Shown: piece by piece, positions 24,869 through 36,949 of the stretch
How the letters are laid out: the number at the start of each line of letters is the position of its first letter
Position numbering within the stretch: the stretch's first letter is position 1
Assembly: GCA_905331475.1 (NCBI GenBank)
Contig: CAJNYU010001875.1
Location: 124,001-188,000 of the forward strand
DNA: 64,000 bases
Reading direction: 5' to 3'
Source of the DNA: Rotaria socialis
Lineage: Eukaryota > Rotifera > Eurotatoria > Philodinida > Philodinidae
The notes under the pieces: generated by a model
The model's database searches: none
Seen by the model: the letters and a program-made list of their open reading frames with translations, nothing else
Told to the model about the DNA's origin: nothing
Position numbers and translations under genes: made by a program

Positions 24869-25382
24869 TTACATCATAAAATATATAAAAGCAATTAAAC
24901 TTGTAATGATAATAGATGTTTTTGTTATTTTGATTTGAATAGATGAATTACAACGATTTTCTTTACAACATACATGAGCAGAATTAAGAATACCAATATT
25001 AAGTTGCAATCCGCAGCGACGAGCACCTTAAAAAAAGAAATCGAATGAGGTGTTTTAATTTTCATAGACCGAAAACATACCGCAGCCACGTTTTGTACCC
25101 AATGGAGACGACATTTTCTACAGGTAAATTTAATAGGTGGAAAAAAAACTATATAACTGTCAATATGCATACCCAACATTCATCGTCTTCCTTTTTACAT
25201 TGAACAACGCTTTTTGACAATTCTGGACAACTACCATGACAAAAATCATGTTGATAGCATTCAAGACCTTTAAAACATAAGACGAACAATTGTATTCATT
25301 GATGCTTATCTTTCAAACCTTGACTTAATGCTATAGAAAAAATTACGAAAAGTGTACCAACAAAGATACATCTTTTATTCAT
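24869..25382 (-). CDS. Ly6/uPAR-type GPI-anchored protein, 117 residues
   Basis: Four small exons: 25382-25319, 25267-25173, 25117-25081 and 25026-24869. They give 354 nt. The signal peptide is MNKRCIFVGTLFVIFSIALS. The mature part opens with LECYQHDFCHGSCPE, continues through CKKEDDECW and GTKRGCGARRCG, and ends in the diagnostic CCKENRCNSS, the CC-x(4)-CN tail of the Ly6/uPAR fold. About ten cysteines are spaced as in that family. A C-terminal hydrophobic stretch (SIIITSLIAFIYFMM) fits a GPI-anchor signal. It is predicted to be a cell-surface protein; the ligand is unknown. Each intron is 50-56 nt and each junction keeps phase. Exon 3 is only 37 nt, so open-frame scanning misses the gene. 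Confidence 0.85.
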
Positions 25383-26319
25383 TATATTCTCTTTATTCGA
25401 TGTGTAGAGACAAAAAATTAAGCAACAAATAGTTTTTAAACTTCTAAATTCTTTCTGTTATAAGAACGTAGGAAAGACAAATAAATACAGATGGCTTCAA
25501 TTCACAAAGAGCTAAAACAAGTGAAAAGAGTTCACTCTTTATAAGCATACGATGTTTAAATTGTTTTCTTCTCGATGATGCAAGTAAATGTGTCAATATC
25601 AATATTGATAAGCATATGTCTATCGATTCTCTTTGTTTTTGATAAAATCTAACAATAGAATCCCCACAACAAATTTGATTGTTTTCTTCACCACAGCCTG
25701 CCATGGCGGTATTCGACAACATACAAATCAGTCAAAACCGATACAGCGTTGCTTGATGGCATCAGAAAATGAATTTCGACTGTTTATATACAAAACTCCG
25801 AGTGATATCTAACAAATATCATCCAGTTAAATATTTCACAACAATAAGTACGAAGTTATTCTAGTCATCTACGTACACATTTTGTTAATGGATGAGTTTA
25901 TGTCTGGTGCTTTGGATGCAGCCATGTCGTAACAGAGCTCGCTGAAGATAGTATCCAAATTAGCTAGCATAGTCTAATTTTCTAAATCCTCCAATGACCA
26001 CGAGAGAAACATAAAAGGGCCCATTGTACTCTGTCATAAACCAGATGCGATATCATTGTAGTGAATTTTTGGGCCTTTCTGTATGCAAAAGTACTTTATA
26101 AGCCTAGTCAACAATTGTTTTCAATATCGGAATAAGGATAGCAGGAACTGCCAATATTCAATTCATTATCAGTGTCAGTCAGTTGTATTAATGTTCGAAT
26201 GGGTCTTGTTTCGTGGACGAATCCTAATCACTCTATTAGCCAAATTCAGCACTGGATTGAAACGTACATAATATATCGCCACTCCAACATCACTCATACT
26301 CAGCCACCTTAGAGCCGGT
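25383..26319. other. Spacer upstream of the Ly6-like gene
   Basis: Should contain the Ly6-like promoter. A 92-codon minus-strand frame at 25444-25722 begins with a Cys-containing segment (GCGEENNQICCGDS) but lacks a signal peptide or recognisable fold. A 62-codon plus-strand frame at 26083-26271 shows nothing. I support neither as a gene. Confidence 0.35.
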
Positions 26320-27670
26320 GTTGGTTTTTGTGCGCCGAACCCATGTGTTTCATTACGATGAAACTGTGGTGCAGTTACGGCGTAACTGCGATCGCACTAT
26401 GACCCGTAATTGCGGAAAATTGCGACGTAACTACGCGTACCTACGATGAAAAAATTGCATTTACGGGTAGTTACGGTGAAAAACTCCCAGTTACGCATAA
26501 CGGTGTCGAAGTTTTTCGCAATTATGGGTCACAGCGCCGTCGCAATTGGTACAAAAGATGCCATAGATTAGATTTTCATTTTATTTGTACTTTTATTGTG
26601 AATTTAAAATATTTTTGCGCAAAATGAAAAACTTAACTAAAAAATTAAAATTTTTATAAAAAATAAAAAAACAATTTTTAAATTAAAAATTTTTACAATA
26701 AAAAATAATTGAAAAATTAAAACCTAAAAAAATTTCAAAATTTACTAAGTTAAAAGTTTAAAAAAATTTTAATTTTAAAAATTAAGGAAAATAAAAAATA
26801 AATATCTATAAAAATAAAAATATTAATATCTAAAACAACTTTTTAAAATTTAATAATAGAAGAAAAAAAATTTAATTACAAAGAATTGAAAAACTAAAAG
26901 GATTTAAATCTAGAAAAATTTAAAAAAATAAAAACTATGTATTCTACTGCTGATAGTAGAGTGACTTATGAAAGAAAATGTAACGAGCACTACTATTTAT
27001 ACTGATTTTCTGTGACTATGTTTTATTGTTAGAGTGTAGCCAAACGTTGGGGAGGTTCGCACAAGATTCGAGTTTNATTTCTGGTCTCACTCAAGTCATC
27101 CCTCCAAATCTATATTCCAGCCCCACCCAAGTCGAAGAACTTTGGTCGATGACCCCATACAAATTTAACATTATTCGATGCAGAATTTCATTCTTAATTC
27201 AACACAACCATTTCCAGAACCAACACAGCTAAATTAGCGAATCGGGGCTGGAATTACTTCTACAAAATTTTCAGAAAAAGCAGTATTTTCGGATAAAGTG
27301 CCAGATTTTGATCGGTAACCCCCTTCTAAAATTACACCATTCGATTCAACACAAAATTCTGCATCCAACACAACGAAAATGAAATTCAACACAACCATAT
27401 AGGCGAATCCGGGCTGGAAAAACTCGAATCTTGTGCTAACTTCCCTAACGTTGTAGCCAATTACAAATAAGGAGGAATCATTTATAATTGACCATTTATA
27501 CCTACAAGAGATCGTAGGATGCGACCACTAGGACGCAGTTACGTTGATCTGTATCACAGTACGCGTAATTTCTTATAGAAATTTTCACTACGATCAATGC
27601 GCCATAGTTACGCGTAACTGCGACGCAAAATTGGCTCTGCGCGTACCTGCGGCACAGTTAATAAAAAAAG
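26320..27670. repeat. Composite repeat with GTTACG-rich ends and an AT-rich core
   Basis: The left part (about 26370-26545) and right part (about 27525-27665) are full of GTTACG/CGTAAC motifs, including CAGTTACGGCGTAACTG and AGTTACGCGTAACTGCG, which are locally palindromic. Between them, 26570-26940 is nearly pure A/T built from AAAAATTTAAAAATTAAA-like words. The two ends look like inverted-repeat termini of one decayed element or two related MITEs. A separate MULE-like MITE (27044-27451) is inserted inside. Confidence 0.5.
27044..27451. mobile_element. Mutator-like MITE, 408 bp
   Basis: Inverted ends ACGTTGGGGAGGTTCGCACA (left) and ACGTTAGGGAAGTTAGCACA (reverse complement of right) continue into AGATTCGAGTTT. 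They are flanked by an exact 9-bp direct repeat TGTAGCCAA at 27035-27043 and 27452-27460. Nine bases is the usual Mutator-like target duplication. The interior is non-coding, with repeated ATTCAACACAA words and one N at 27076. Confidence 0.75.
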
Positions 27671-27879
27671 AGGCGACATGGGAACATATTTGCTCTTGGC
27701 ATACCGGAAATCCGACAGAATAAAGACTTGATACAAGTTTCATAATTGATAGTCAAATAATAATTCTAACTTTGACAACATCGGCCAGATTTGATACAAT
27801 ATTTTTGTAGTAAAAATCTCTAGAAAGGTTAAAAGCAGATAAATTTGATTATAACTGCGTAGTTTTCTAGCCACAGGCG

Positions 27880-29060
27880 AGAGACCAGACGGCAAGATCT
27901 TACAAGAATCGTACGATTGATCCAGGGTTGCCAGCCGTACCACATTTGAGTATTTTGTACCTAAAACAAATTGTACCTCTGAGGTACAGATTTTGTACCC
28001 CATCTGCATTTTTCAATGTTACGACTACTATCATCCATATTTTGGTTGAAACTAAGAAAATTTCTGTCTCTTTATCCGACATTTACCATTGATAAAGATC
28101 TGAAGCGTCAATTCTATTGGTTGGCTGCTAATGGTCCTGTTTATAAAAAATTCAACAATGACATATGCCAAGAGTCCCATGATGAAGATAATCTCATTCA
28201 GAAACCGACGACCAAAAGTGATGAAAGAGAAGTGGAATTTCGGCCTGATCAATTTTGGGCAATTGAAAATCAGATTTAATAGTACTATGACATGTGAAGA
28301 TTTTTTTCTTTTGCTCAAACACAACCGTAACTGATAACGTGTGCCAAAAGTCAACAAAAATACAATTTCGAAAAAAAGCGTGTAACACTTAGTGTAAATA
28401 TAAATCGAGAAGGCTCGCTTTGAGTAAGCAATGTTTTATTATGATTGAATTGAATATATGTATGTCAAAATGAAATTTTATTGTGAACATATTTATTAGA
28501 AAATAAAGATTTCAATTTAAAGGCTAGATTTCATAGTAAAACGAAAAACTGAGAATGCCCTTTCCTGATTGAAAATAGTTTTCGAAATTGATTTCCGCCG
28601 CCGATGACCAGTGTGAAAGATGTAAACTGCGAACCTCACGAATGTACCCCATTTACAACTGCAGTTGTACCTAACGTGTATCCCATTCCGAAATCAGTGT
28701 GCCCCATTTGGTACCTAAACAGCTGGCAACCCTGGTTTGATCATATCTGATCTGACAAGATCAGACGAAAAATCGTACGCAAAATCGTCGTCTCTGATTT
28801 CTTACACTAAGTCGTATCAGAAGATTCTTGAAAGGTGCTGTTACCTATAGAAATATCACTGTGATATTTTAATTAGACTAATATCTCCTTAAAATATCAC
28901 GACGAATTTGTATTGAAAATAAATTGCATGTGTGATCTTTAAAGAAAATATAGTATGATCTGATGCAAGATTTCAGAGACGACGATTTTTTGTCTGATGC
29001 TTATAAGATTTCGTTTGAATTGAAAGATCTTACGTCAGATTTTTCGACCTGGGCCGAGAG
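27880..29060. repeat. Outer imperfect inverted repeat hosting a hAT element
   Basis: Sequence near 27884-27922 plus 28735-28805 (CAAGATCTTACAAG, GACGAAAAATCG, CGTCGTCTCTGA) is mirrored at about 28965-29060 (TCAGAGACGACGATTTTT, AAAGATCTTACGTC). It looks like an older MITE into which the element at 27923-28734 was inserted. Boundaries are approximate. Confidence 0.4.
27923..28734. mobile_element. hAT-type non-autonomous element, 812 bp
   Basis: Perfect 13-bp terminal inverted repeats CAGGGTTGCCAGC lie at both ends, flanked by near-identical 8-mers GATTGATC (27915-27922) and GTTTGATC (28735-28742), a hAT-like target duplication with one mismatch. Subterminal regions repeat GTACC/GGTAC words. 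An 88-codon frame at 28016-28279 has no transposase motif. Confidence 0.7.
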
Positions 29061-29748
29061 TAGGCGAAAAACGTTACTTAATGTATGAAGAATACCTGAT
29101 TCATAATGAAGATTTTATCTGTCTGATCCAAATAACTAATTACCATATTTAGTAATAAATTACTTTTTCTTCAGACAGGATATATAAAACATTAGACAAC
29201 AAAGAAATTAAATGCATTTATTTTGTTTTTATTGTCGCAACAATATAAACACACCACTGATGTACACAGGAAGCACTCGATACAGTGAAATGATAAAACA
29301 ACTTTAGATAACAACGATTAATCACCCCTGTGACACGAAAAATCTAGAAAGTATATGAAAATAAACTTTGCTTCTTTTATTCGACAGTAAATAATAATTT
29401 AATTATTGAGTTAAATTGAATTCGAATAGACTTCTAGTTAAATAACAGTTTCTTGAAGAAATATATGCTTAATACTGCCCTTTGCTCTACGATAAAAAAA
29501 AGTACAAATCTATAGTTACATACACAGTTCCTTCTACAGTCAAGGAGATAATCACTTAGGAGACTTTGAAGAGCATAAAACTAGCTTTGGAGATCGCCAT
29601 AAAAACTGAGTCTTTTAGCGTCTCAGGTAAGAATTTTTTAATGTCTGACGAAGTAAGAAGATTTATCTTTCTGCAAATAGTTTAACGTATCGCTTAGATA
29701 AGCTATCCAGTGAAATACTGAACTAAAAACGATGGCAAATAAAATCTA

Positions 29749-29976
29749 TTGGAAATACTCTTAACCATTTTAGACAAAAAGGCTGAGCTTCTCTCGAAGC
29801 TTTGCATTGATAGGACACCAAAAAATTGGAAAGAGACTAGTAAAGCATTCGAAACAATCGATCAATATTGTCGTGAAATTGTTGAAAATTGTCCACATCC
29901 GTCATCGATGAGGGCTGTCTCCGATATGGCTCATCATTTAGGAGATCTCATTCAAAAACTACGCTTAACCTCATAA
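29749..29976 (+). pseudogene. Orphan coding-looking fragment, about 75 codons
   Basis: The frame encodes a well-balanced, probably helical sequence (KAELLSKLCIDRTPKNWKET, IDQYCREIVENCPHPSS, DMAHHLGDLIQKLRLTS) unlike the AT-driven frames around it. There is an in-frame stop at 29740, no ATG opens it, and I found no acceptor that would make it an exon. A poly(A)-like AATAAAATTAAAT lies at 30055. I do not recognise the family. It could be the last piece of a decayed gene. Confidence 0.3.
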
Positions 29977-32860
29977 ACAACCAGTGAACCATATGAATCA
30001 AGCGTTGCTAACTGTTATTACTCATATTGTACTACTATATACTTTGAACATGTAATAAAATTAAATTTAATATTTTGCACCTTTCAAGGAAATAAATTAT
30101 TTTATCCTAATAGCCGAACTAGTTTTCACTGCTTAGAGGCACTATTATTTCTGCTTCATAAATTCATATCATTCTTACGATTACGATACGGTTATGTTTG
30201 TACTGTGTTAAATAGTATTGTCTTATTTTCTATAATAGCGACACGGAAAGACCTTAGCTACTGTGCAATAAAAAAATATGCAATCCCATTTCCAAGTGTA
30301 TTTTTCTAAAAATATGAACTTATTCTGAAACTAAAACAAAACGACACCTCCAGAACATCTTCGGATTTTATTACAAACTGTGAATAATCAGGATGCTAAA
30401 TAAACTATCTGAATTAACATTTTAAAGTGATTTGATGATCCATCTCGGTTTGTGTAATTATGGTTTTACCATAAGAAATTCAGGTATTCATGTTTTATTG
30501 TAAGGAGCTCTACCTCATGAAATCTGCCGACACGATGAGCCAAAGCTAATAACGCATGCCTAAGGTAAAAATAACAAGCTATTCAAGTATTTTCAGCCAT
30601 GAGTCGCTCCCTGATCTATGTTGAATGTGTACCTGGTTATCAGGGTACACATAGGTGACGAAAGATCATATATTAAGTTTAAATTTTGAGATTATCGTTT
30701 GCTCAATTCAAACTATGAAACACGCTTACATTTACTCAAACCTTAATGTACACTTCGATGCATAGGTGATCACCATCGTAAATGCTACCATTTGGTACAG
30801 AATACAAATTTACATCTAACTCAACCTGTTTCAGATCGAACACAGATCTCGGAGCAAATTTGAGATGGCAAGATTGGAATATCGTGCTAACTTCACCTGA
30901 GTTTATATGTACAGAAATAGTAAGACTACATTACATCCTGTATTAAGAACACGTTCAGAATTGGGATCAACTTGGTATCGATCTGGCATTTTAATTGTTC
31001 TTGTACTCGAGAAAAAATTTGCATCAAATAGTATGACTTTGGAGATTACTTCACAAAGATTTTGTTTCTGAAAGATTTTATCGTACCCACTATTTAGTCT
31101 ACTTATTGAGAACTACCAAGGCATCTTCAATTAGACTCATATTGTAGCACGTGCACAATCACTTCTGCATTGTGTATATCATTAAGAGACTTGTTGGATT
31201 TATTCCAAAACATTCGAGGACTTACCGAAAAGTACAATTATATTGCAAGCGACTATTCACTCATCTAGAAGTCTATTGAATTTACTATGGGCACTGTTAA
31301 CAGCTATAGAAAAAGGCATTGAAGAATATGTCTTGCGTTAACTTTTAAGCAAATTATATTTCGAATTTAGATTAACAAGTTTCATTTAATATCAATGCTT
31401 CCGCTTAATTTTTTTTCAAATATGTGACGAGTGTTTTTGTCATTGAGAAAAGTCACGCACGTTCGATGAGTATTGGATGCAATTAATAACTTATTCAACG
31501 TTTTACATCAATTAAAATTCAATCATGACAATGATTTTATTAGAATGTAAACTTAAAATCTAGTAGTAGCTACAACCTAATCGATTGAAAGTTTTACTGG
31601 GTATTCTTTGTAGTCGAATTTCTCATTGAACATAACTGCATTCTGAATTGATGAGTACAAATATTGTTACGGTTCTATTAAAAATGTATGTTCTTACTAG
31701 GAAACTTCTGCTTGGATTTAGATTTTTCTATTTTGCATTACTAGTCAATCCTCCTGACACAAAAATTAATTGCTTGATGCAATCTTTCTAATAATAATAT
31801 GGTCAATTAGGAAATAAACTTCTTTTTAATCGAAGTATTAGATACAAATCAAAGCTATTGTTTATCATCATGCGCATCATTCATGTGCCCTCATACATTT
31901 AAAATAATAATGAAGAGAACAAAGAGTCTAGTATCACAAAAGCATGCATACACATGGAAAGGAAAAAATACTACTATATGTGAAACTTTCAGCCGAACAA
32001 CGGCAGAAAAATATAGTAGTAGAACTATTCTTTACACTTATTTTTTTTTATTGCCTCCTCATTGTTGCACGTGTATTGGACGCATGAGCATTTATCAGTA
32101 ATTTTTCAACTTAATTAGCGTCACTGAATCCCGTCGAAGTATCTTCAAGCGATAAAAATATTTCGACAAAGCTAATTCTTTATTATACACTCAATAATTC
32201 AGTTTTTTCTAATTTTGCTTTTTATTATACAGCGTCTATTATCAAATTAATGGCCATGACATCACTCACTTCAATGAAACGATTATCTAAGGATGTCATA
32301 TTTTATATTGTACTTGTTATATCTAATGAGCTATTATTTCTTATAGACTTATGTTAAGCCTGAAGATCTTACATTGGCTGTGTGTGAGTGTGATTCTTCT
32401 GCTCATCGACACTACCCCCACATCCTTGTTGGAATTCTTTGATTTCCATTTATTCCATCATTTCCTTCCAGAACCTCTTTTTCTGATATATATATTACTT
32501 TTATATTGAACAACTTGTACGAATTTCATCTTTTTTACTCGTTGGCACTAAGCTGAATGTGAAAGAAGGGAGCTAAGAGTACATTTATGTATGTTGTACT
32601 TATCAGCTGTACAATATATAGACCAAAAGAACAAATATGAAAGAAAAGTAAGTCACCTTATAACACATTTCAATTATTATACTGATTCTTTAATCTAATT
32701 TACTGATTTGTAAATATATCAATAAATCGAAGCATATTAATAACTGACCACACAGATAATGTACTGATCATTCATTTATTCTATTGATTTTATATTTATT
32801 ATGCTTACTGGTCATTTTACTTATTCTACTGATCGCTTAAATGATAGCCATAAATAAAGG
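29977..32860. other. Gene-poor region
   Basis: Nearly 3 kb of AT-rich sequence. Frames such as 31883-32101 have no coding character. I see no gene, RNA or clear repeat. Confidence 0.4.
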
Positions 32861-33508
32861 GGTTTGGTGGAAAAGGCAGAAAGGGAAAACGTCGAAAAGG
32901 AAAAAGTCAAAAAAAAAAGGAAAATGCCGAAATTCTAAATGTCGAAAGAAAAAATTAGAAAAAAAAACGTCGAAAGGTAAATGTCGAAAATTGCGTTTTT
33001 TGATAATTTTAACGAAAAATAAAAATTTATTCGATCATATGATAAAATACAATAAAAAAAAAAGTAAATGGAGTTTATCGGTATTATTTTCTTTTTTTGT
33101 GTCATCCAAGTAGAGGTGTAAGCCGTCAGCCGATTTTTACTGAAGCCGACGGCTGGCAGTCGGTGTTTTTGCTAGAGCCAACGTATTTCCTAGCCGACGG
33201 CTTACATCTCTAAATCCAAGTAGTAATGCTAATCCCTTCAATAATTGCTTTGCATTGAATACCAAATCGAAAGAAAAAATTTTCATTATCTATAGACATC
33301 TTTTTCATTCTACAGTTTCCTTTTCAAAATTCTTCTACTTTTTTTCTCTGGCAGTTTTTCTTCGACACTGTTATTAATTATATTTTTTCCATTCGACGTT
33401 TTCCTTTCGACTTTTTTACCTTCTGCAAATTCCAGTTTCGACGTTTTCCTTTTTTTTCCGACATTTTCCTTTTCGGCGTTGTTCCTTTCTGCCTTTTCCG
33501 CCAATTTC
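32861..33508. mobile_element. Foldback element built of GTCGAAAAGGAAAA-like units
   Basis: The left arm (32861-33000) opens GGTGGAAAAGGCAGAAAGG and repeats AAAACGTCGAAAAGG-like words. The right arm (about 33300-33508) is its inverse, ending CCTTTCTGCCTTTTCCGCC. Apparent Lys-rich frames on both strands are translations of this repeat. A smaller MITE at 33111-33213 sits between the arms. Confidence 0.65.
33111..33213. mobile_element. Small GC-rich MITE, about 100 bp
   Basis: Ends TAGAGGTGTAAGCCGTCAGC and, inverted, TAGAGATGTAAGCCGTCGGC, with an internal AGCCGACGGCTGGCAGTCGG. The direct repeat ATCCAAGTAG flanks it (33104-33113 and 33214-33223). Same terminal family as 24038-24388. Confidence 0.7.
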
Positions 33509-34047
33509 AAATAAAGACTAGAGCAAAATTGATTTTGTTTATTATAGGTTCCATTCGTTAACTTGTTACTCGGCTTAGATATAGTTTCATCAGTTTATTA
33601 AGTTTAGCTCGTTTTTTGTTTTGTTTCCTCTTAATTATCCATCAGTATCGATTGCTTATTCAGTTAATTCAATGCTGCCATTTTTTTCTATTGTTCTATA
33701 TTTTGTTGTTGGTATATAAAACCGACTAATAGAATTTGTTTTATATGCTATACCGTATGCAGTAAAACAAAAACTCATTAATATTGAGCTATGTCGAACT
33801 ATCGTGACAAGTACAAAGCACGAAAGAAAACTAGAAAAGTCACAAATAATTGCTCACATACTATTTCACGTTTTTTTTCCGCGCTGCATTACATTAGTCG
33901 ATAAAGAAACAAAATAGATGAATATATAGAAGTTAAGAAAATGCTTTCCAACATACGCGAACATATATCTTCTTATTCGAAACGATAGTGTAGGTAACTG
34001 GAAAAACATTGATCATAAAAACGAAAAACGATATTATACATATATAT

Positions 34048-34502
34048 GTTATCGTCCAAGCTGAGATTACGTCCAATTTCAGATCGGCCTAGGCGAATCT
34101 CGAATCCGAGATTGAACGCGTCCAATGTTGGATTGAGCGGAAATTTAACATTAAAACGTGAATTACTCTGTACATCGGCATAGGATTCAAATTCTTATTG
34201 ATGAATTATGATCAGAGTAACCCGCACCCTCACGCTCGCCCACACCCATACCCACACACCCTCAAGTGCCCATAAGTCATCGAGCCTTTAATTTCTTCGT
34301 TTATTGATGATTACGTTACCTGATATGATGATATTTCATCGAAGCCCGTAAGTAGAAAATCGAGTCCTATGCCAATGTACAGAGTAATTCACGTTTTAAT
34401 GTTAAATTACCGCTCAATCCAACATTGGACGCCTCCAATCTCGGATTCGAGATTCGCCTAGGCCAATCTGAGATTGGACATAATCTCAGTTTGAGCGCTA
34501 AC
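34048..34502. mobile_element. Foldback/MITE with about 170-bp arms
   Basis: The left arm starts GTTATCGTCCAAGCTGAGAT and the right arm ends ATCTCAGTTTGAGCGCTAAC. The arms pair closely through GGCGAATCTCGAATCCGAGA and TAACATTAAAACGTGAATTA. It lies in a TATATA context, probably the target. The 65-codon frame at 34425-34622 is a by-product. Confidence 0.75.
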
Positions 34503-36940
34503 ATACATATATATATTAGGTCATTGGTACTCTTTTTCGTCAATAGGACCCACCAATTTAAACAATTTTCTAAATATGTCGCTTGTTTTTATTATAGGAA
34601 AATTGTAAAATTGAATGTCTAGAATAGAAATTTTCTATAGAGCTTTTAATTTGTTTTGTTCATACACTACTAATTCAAGTATTTTTATTTCGGGATATCT
34701 CCATGATCAAAACGAATTCGTATTTTTGTTTTTATAAAATTCTTTAAACATTAGCTTCTCCTGTTTTTAGTTTGTCAAGCCCGTGGTTTGTGTTATGCAT
34801 GTATTTTTGTGATTAATTCTCTATGCATAATCATGTACTACTATTGACCTAACACGTGATATCCAAAAACCAAAACGCATGGTTTCATAACAATCAACGG
34901 CCAGTATTTCTATAAAATTCTAATCGTTGCTCACGACGGACTGGCGATCTGATTGAAACATATTTTTTCTCGTAAAAATATTTATTTGATCAAATTATTC
35001 TTTCCCTCGAAAAAGATCAAATCGACCCATAAAATACATCATGCAATGGTTTAATATCGTATGACTAGATTTGATGCGTAAAATGTCTATCATCAATAGC
35101 AAACATATTGGCACTGATCCGTGTATTATTATTTCTGTTAACAACATTTATCTTGTCTGATTCGTACTTAGCTATATCTGGAGAAAGCTAAGTCAACAAG
35201 GGTTATATGTTCGGCAAATCTATTAATCTGTCGCATAAACTGAAGTAATGTTGATCATAATATTGTTGTTTTTCTCGCTGCAAACATATCGGTATTTTGG
35301 TTTACTTTCTCAATGAATCAGAAGTGTCGACAGATCGACACAGGTTGTCCAACGGTGAATGATCCGATAAATGATGAAGCGATGATTGAAGTAAGCCAGT
35401 CATTCGCGAATCAGTTTTATTACGTCATACTTAATCTGTTGATAAATTGATTCATTAGTTGTGTCTGCTATTTATTTAGTTTCACATATATTTATGGTCT
35501 CTAATCATCCTAGTTTTTCATATATGTACTTTCTATTAGTTTTCCTCGTACTAATTTCGTTCATTGGCTTTGAGCCATGATGTGCTACGAAGTATACATA
35601 AATCTGTATGAATCTTATTTAATATCCTACTATTTTCTTTAATTAATTCTACCGCTCTACCTGTTACATTCTATTAAGAGAAGTTGTTCGACTGAGAATT
35701 TCATTCGCTCCACTTTTTAACCAAGTCGTTCAGAAAATTTTTAGAATAATTTATGCCGCCTCGTTAAGTTACGCTTTTCCGTTATAATTTATTTAAAAAT
35801 TAATTGAAACTCTGTGATACGAAATATTTGTTGAATAAACTGTAAGTTAGCTCGCAGGTGACTCGCAGTAGATCAAGTTAAATAAAGATCTGTAACCGCC
35901 ATCTTTTAAATGAATTACATAAACTCTTCAATTGAATAAAGCGGGGGAATGACTCGATAGAAATAATAAACATCTAAAAGAATTCAAAGTGTGCATTGGG
36001 GCTTGCCAGCTATTTATTAGACTCGTCTTTCAAAGTTTCGCCGACAAAAATTTTGACTTTTATAATTTCAATTCAATGCACGATCTTAGTTTTCACTTTC
36101 TAATCCTATAGTATAATTTAGAAGAATTTGTCAATGAATATTCACGAGAACAAGACTCTGCAATTTTGGAACTACTCCCAGATGGATTAACAGTCACTGC
36201 TATTTTTTATCATTTCTTTTAGGATAGTTTAAGTAAACGTCTTATGTAGTTACAAAGTCTTTCGATTCATTTGGTTTTTATTCTAGCCATCGATTGTGAT
36301 ACAAAACGACTGTCTTCTGTGGATTACAAGAGTGTTTAATAGAGTTTCTTAGATAAAATGATTACAGCGAAACCGTTAGTATGTTCTCAAGTCATATCCA
36401 CTTAATGGACGAGAATTGTAAGAAGTGTTTGATGAATTTTATTTTTTATACTAACCTCTCGTTTAATTGCATTCAAATTAGCCTATGCTACTATTCGTAA
36501 GCAGTTGCATGTCTAAGTGTGAGTATTTACTAAAGGTATTCAATATATTTTAACCACACGAGAACAGGCAACCTATTTATAGATCATAATTTTGAATTCA
36601 AATGTAACGTGTTCATCAATATTTCCTGTGAATTGATTGAAAAAAATATATTTTAATCTGGATCATATGCCTGTCACTTTTTTAGAAAAGAAAATATCGG
36701 CAAACGCTTTACAACATTCAACGATAATAAGAAAAAAATTAATTATGAGCCAAGTTCATGTTAATCTTTATTTTAGTTAATACAATTTAGGTCAAATCAT
36801 TTCCTACAGAGACTACTGTCTTGACATTACAGAACGAGTGTATTTTTTTCCCATACAGACTAGGCATTGTTTTTATTCTTAATGGGCGTCTTGTTATCAT
36901 AAATATTTATATGTAAAAGAGACACGTACATATGGTTTAG
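34503..36940. other. Gene-poor region
   Basis: About 2.4 kb of AT-rich sequence with dense stops in all frames. I see no gene or distinct repeat. Confidence 0.4.
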
Positions 36941-36949
36941 TACATATGG

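Noticed and set aside
32841..33510. Lys-rich frames on both strands
   Set aside because: Translations of the GTCGAAAAGG foldback repeat.
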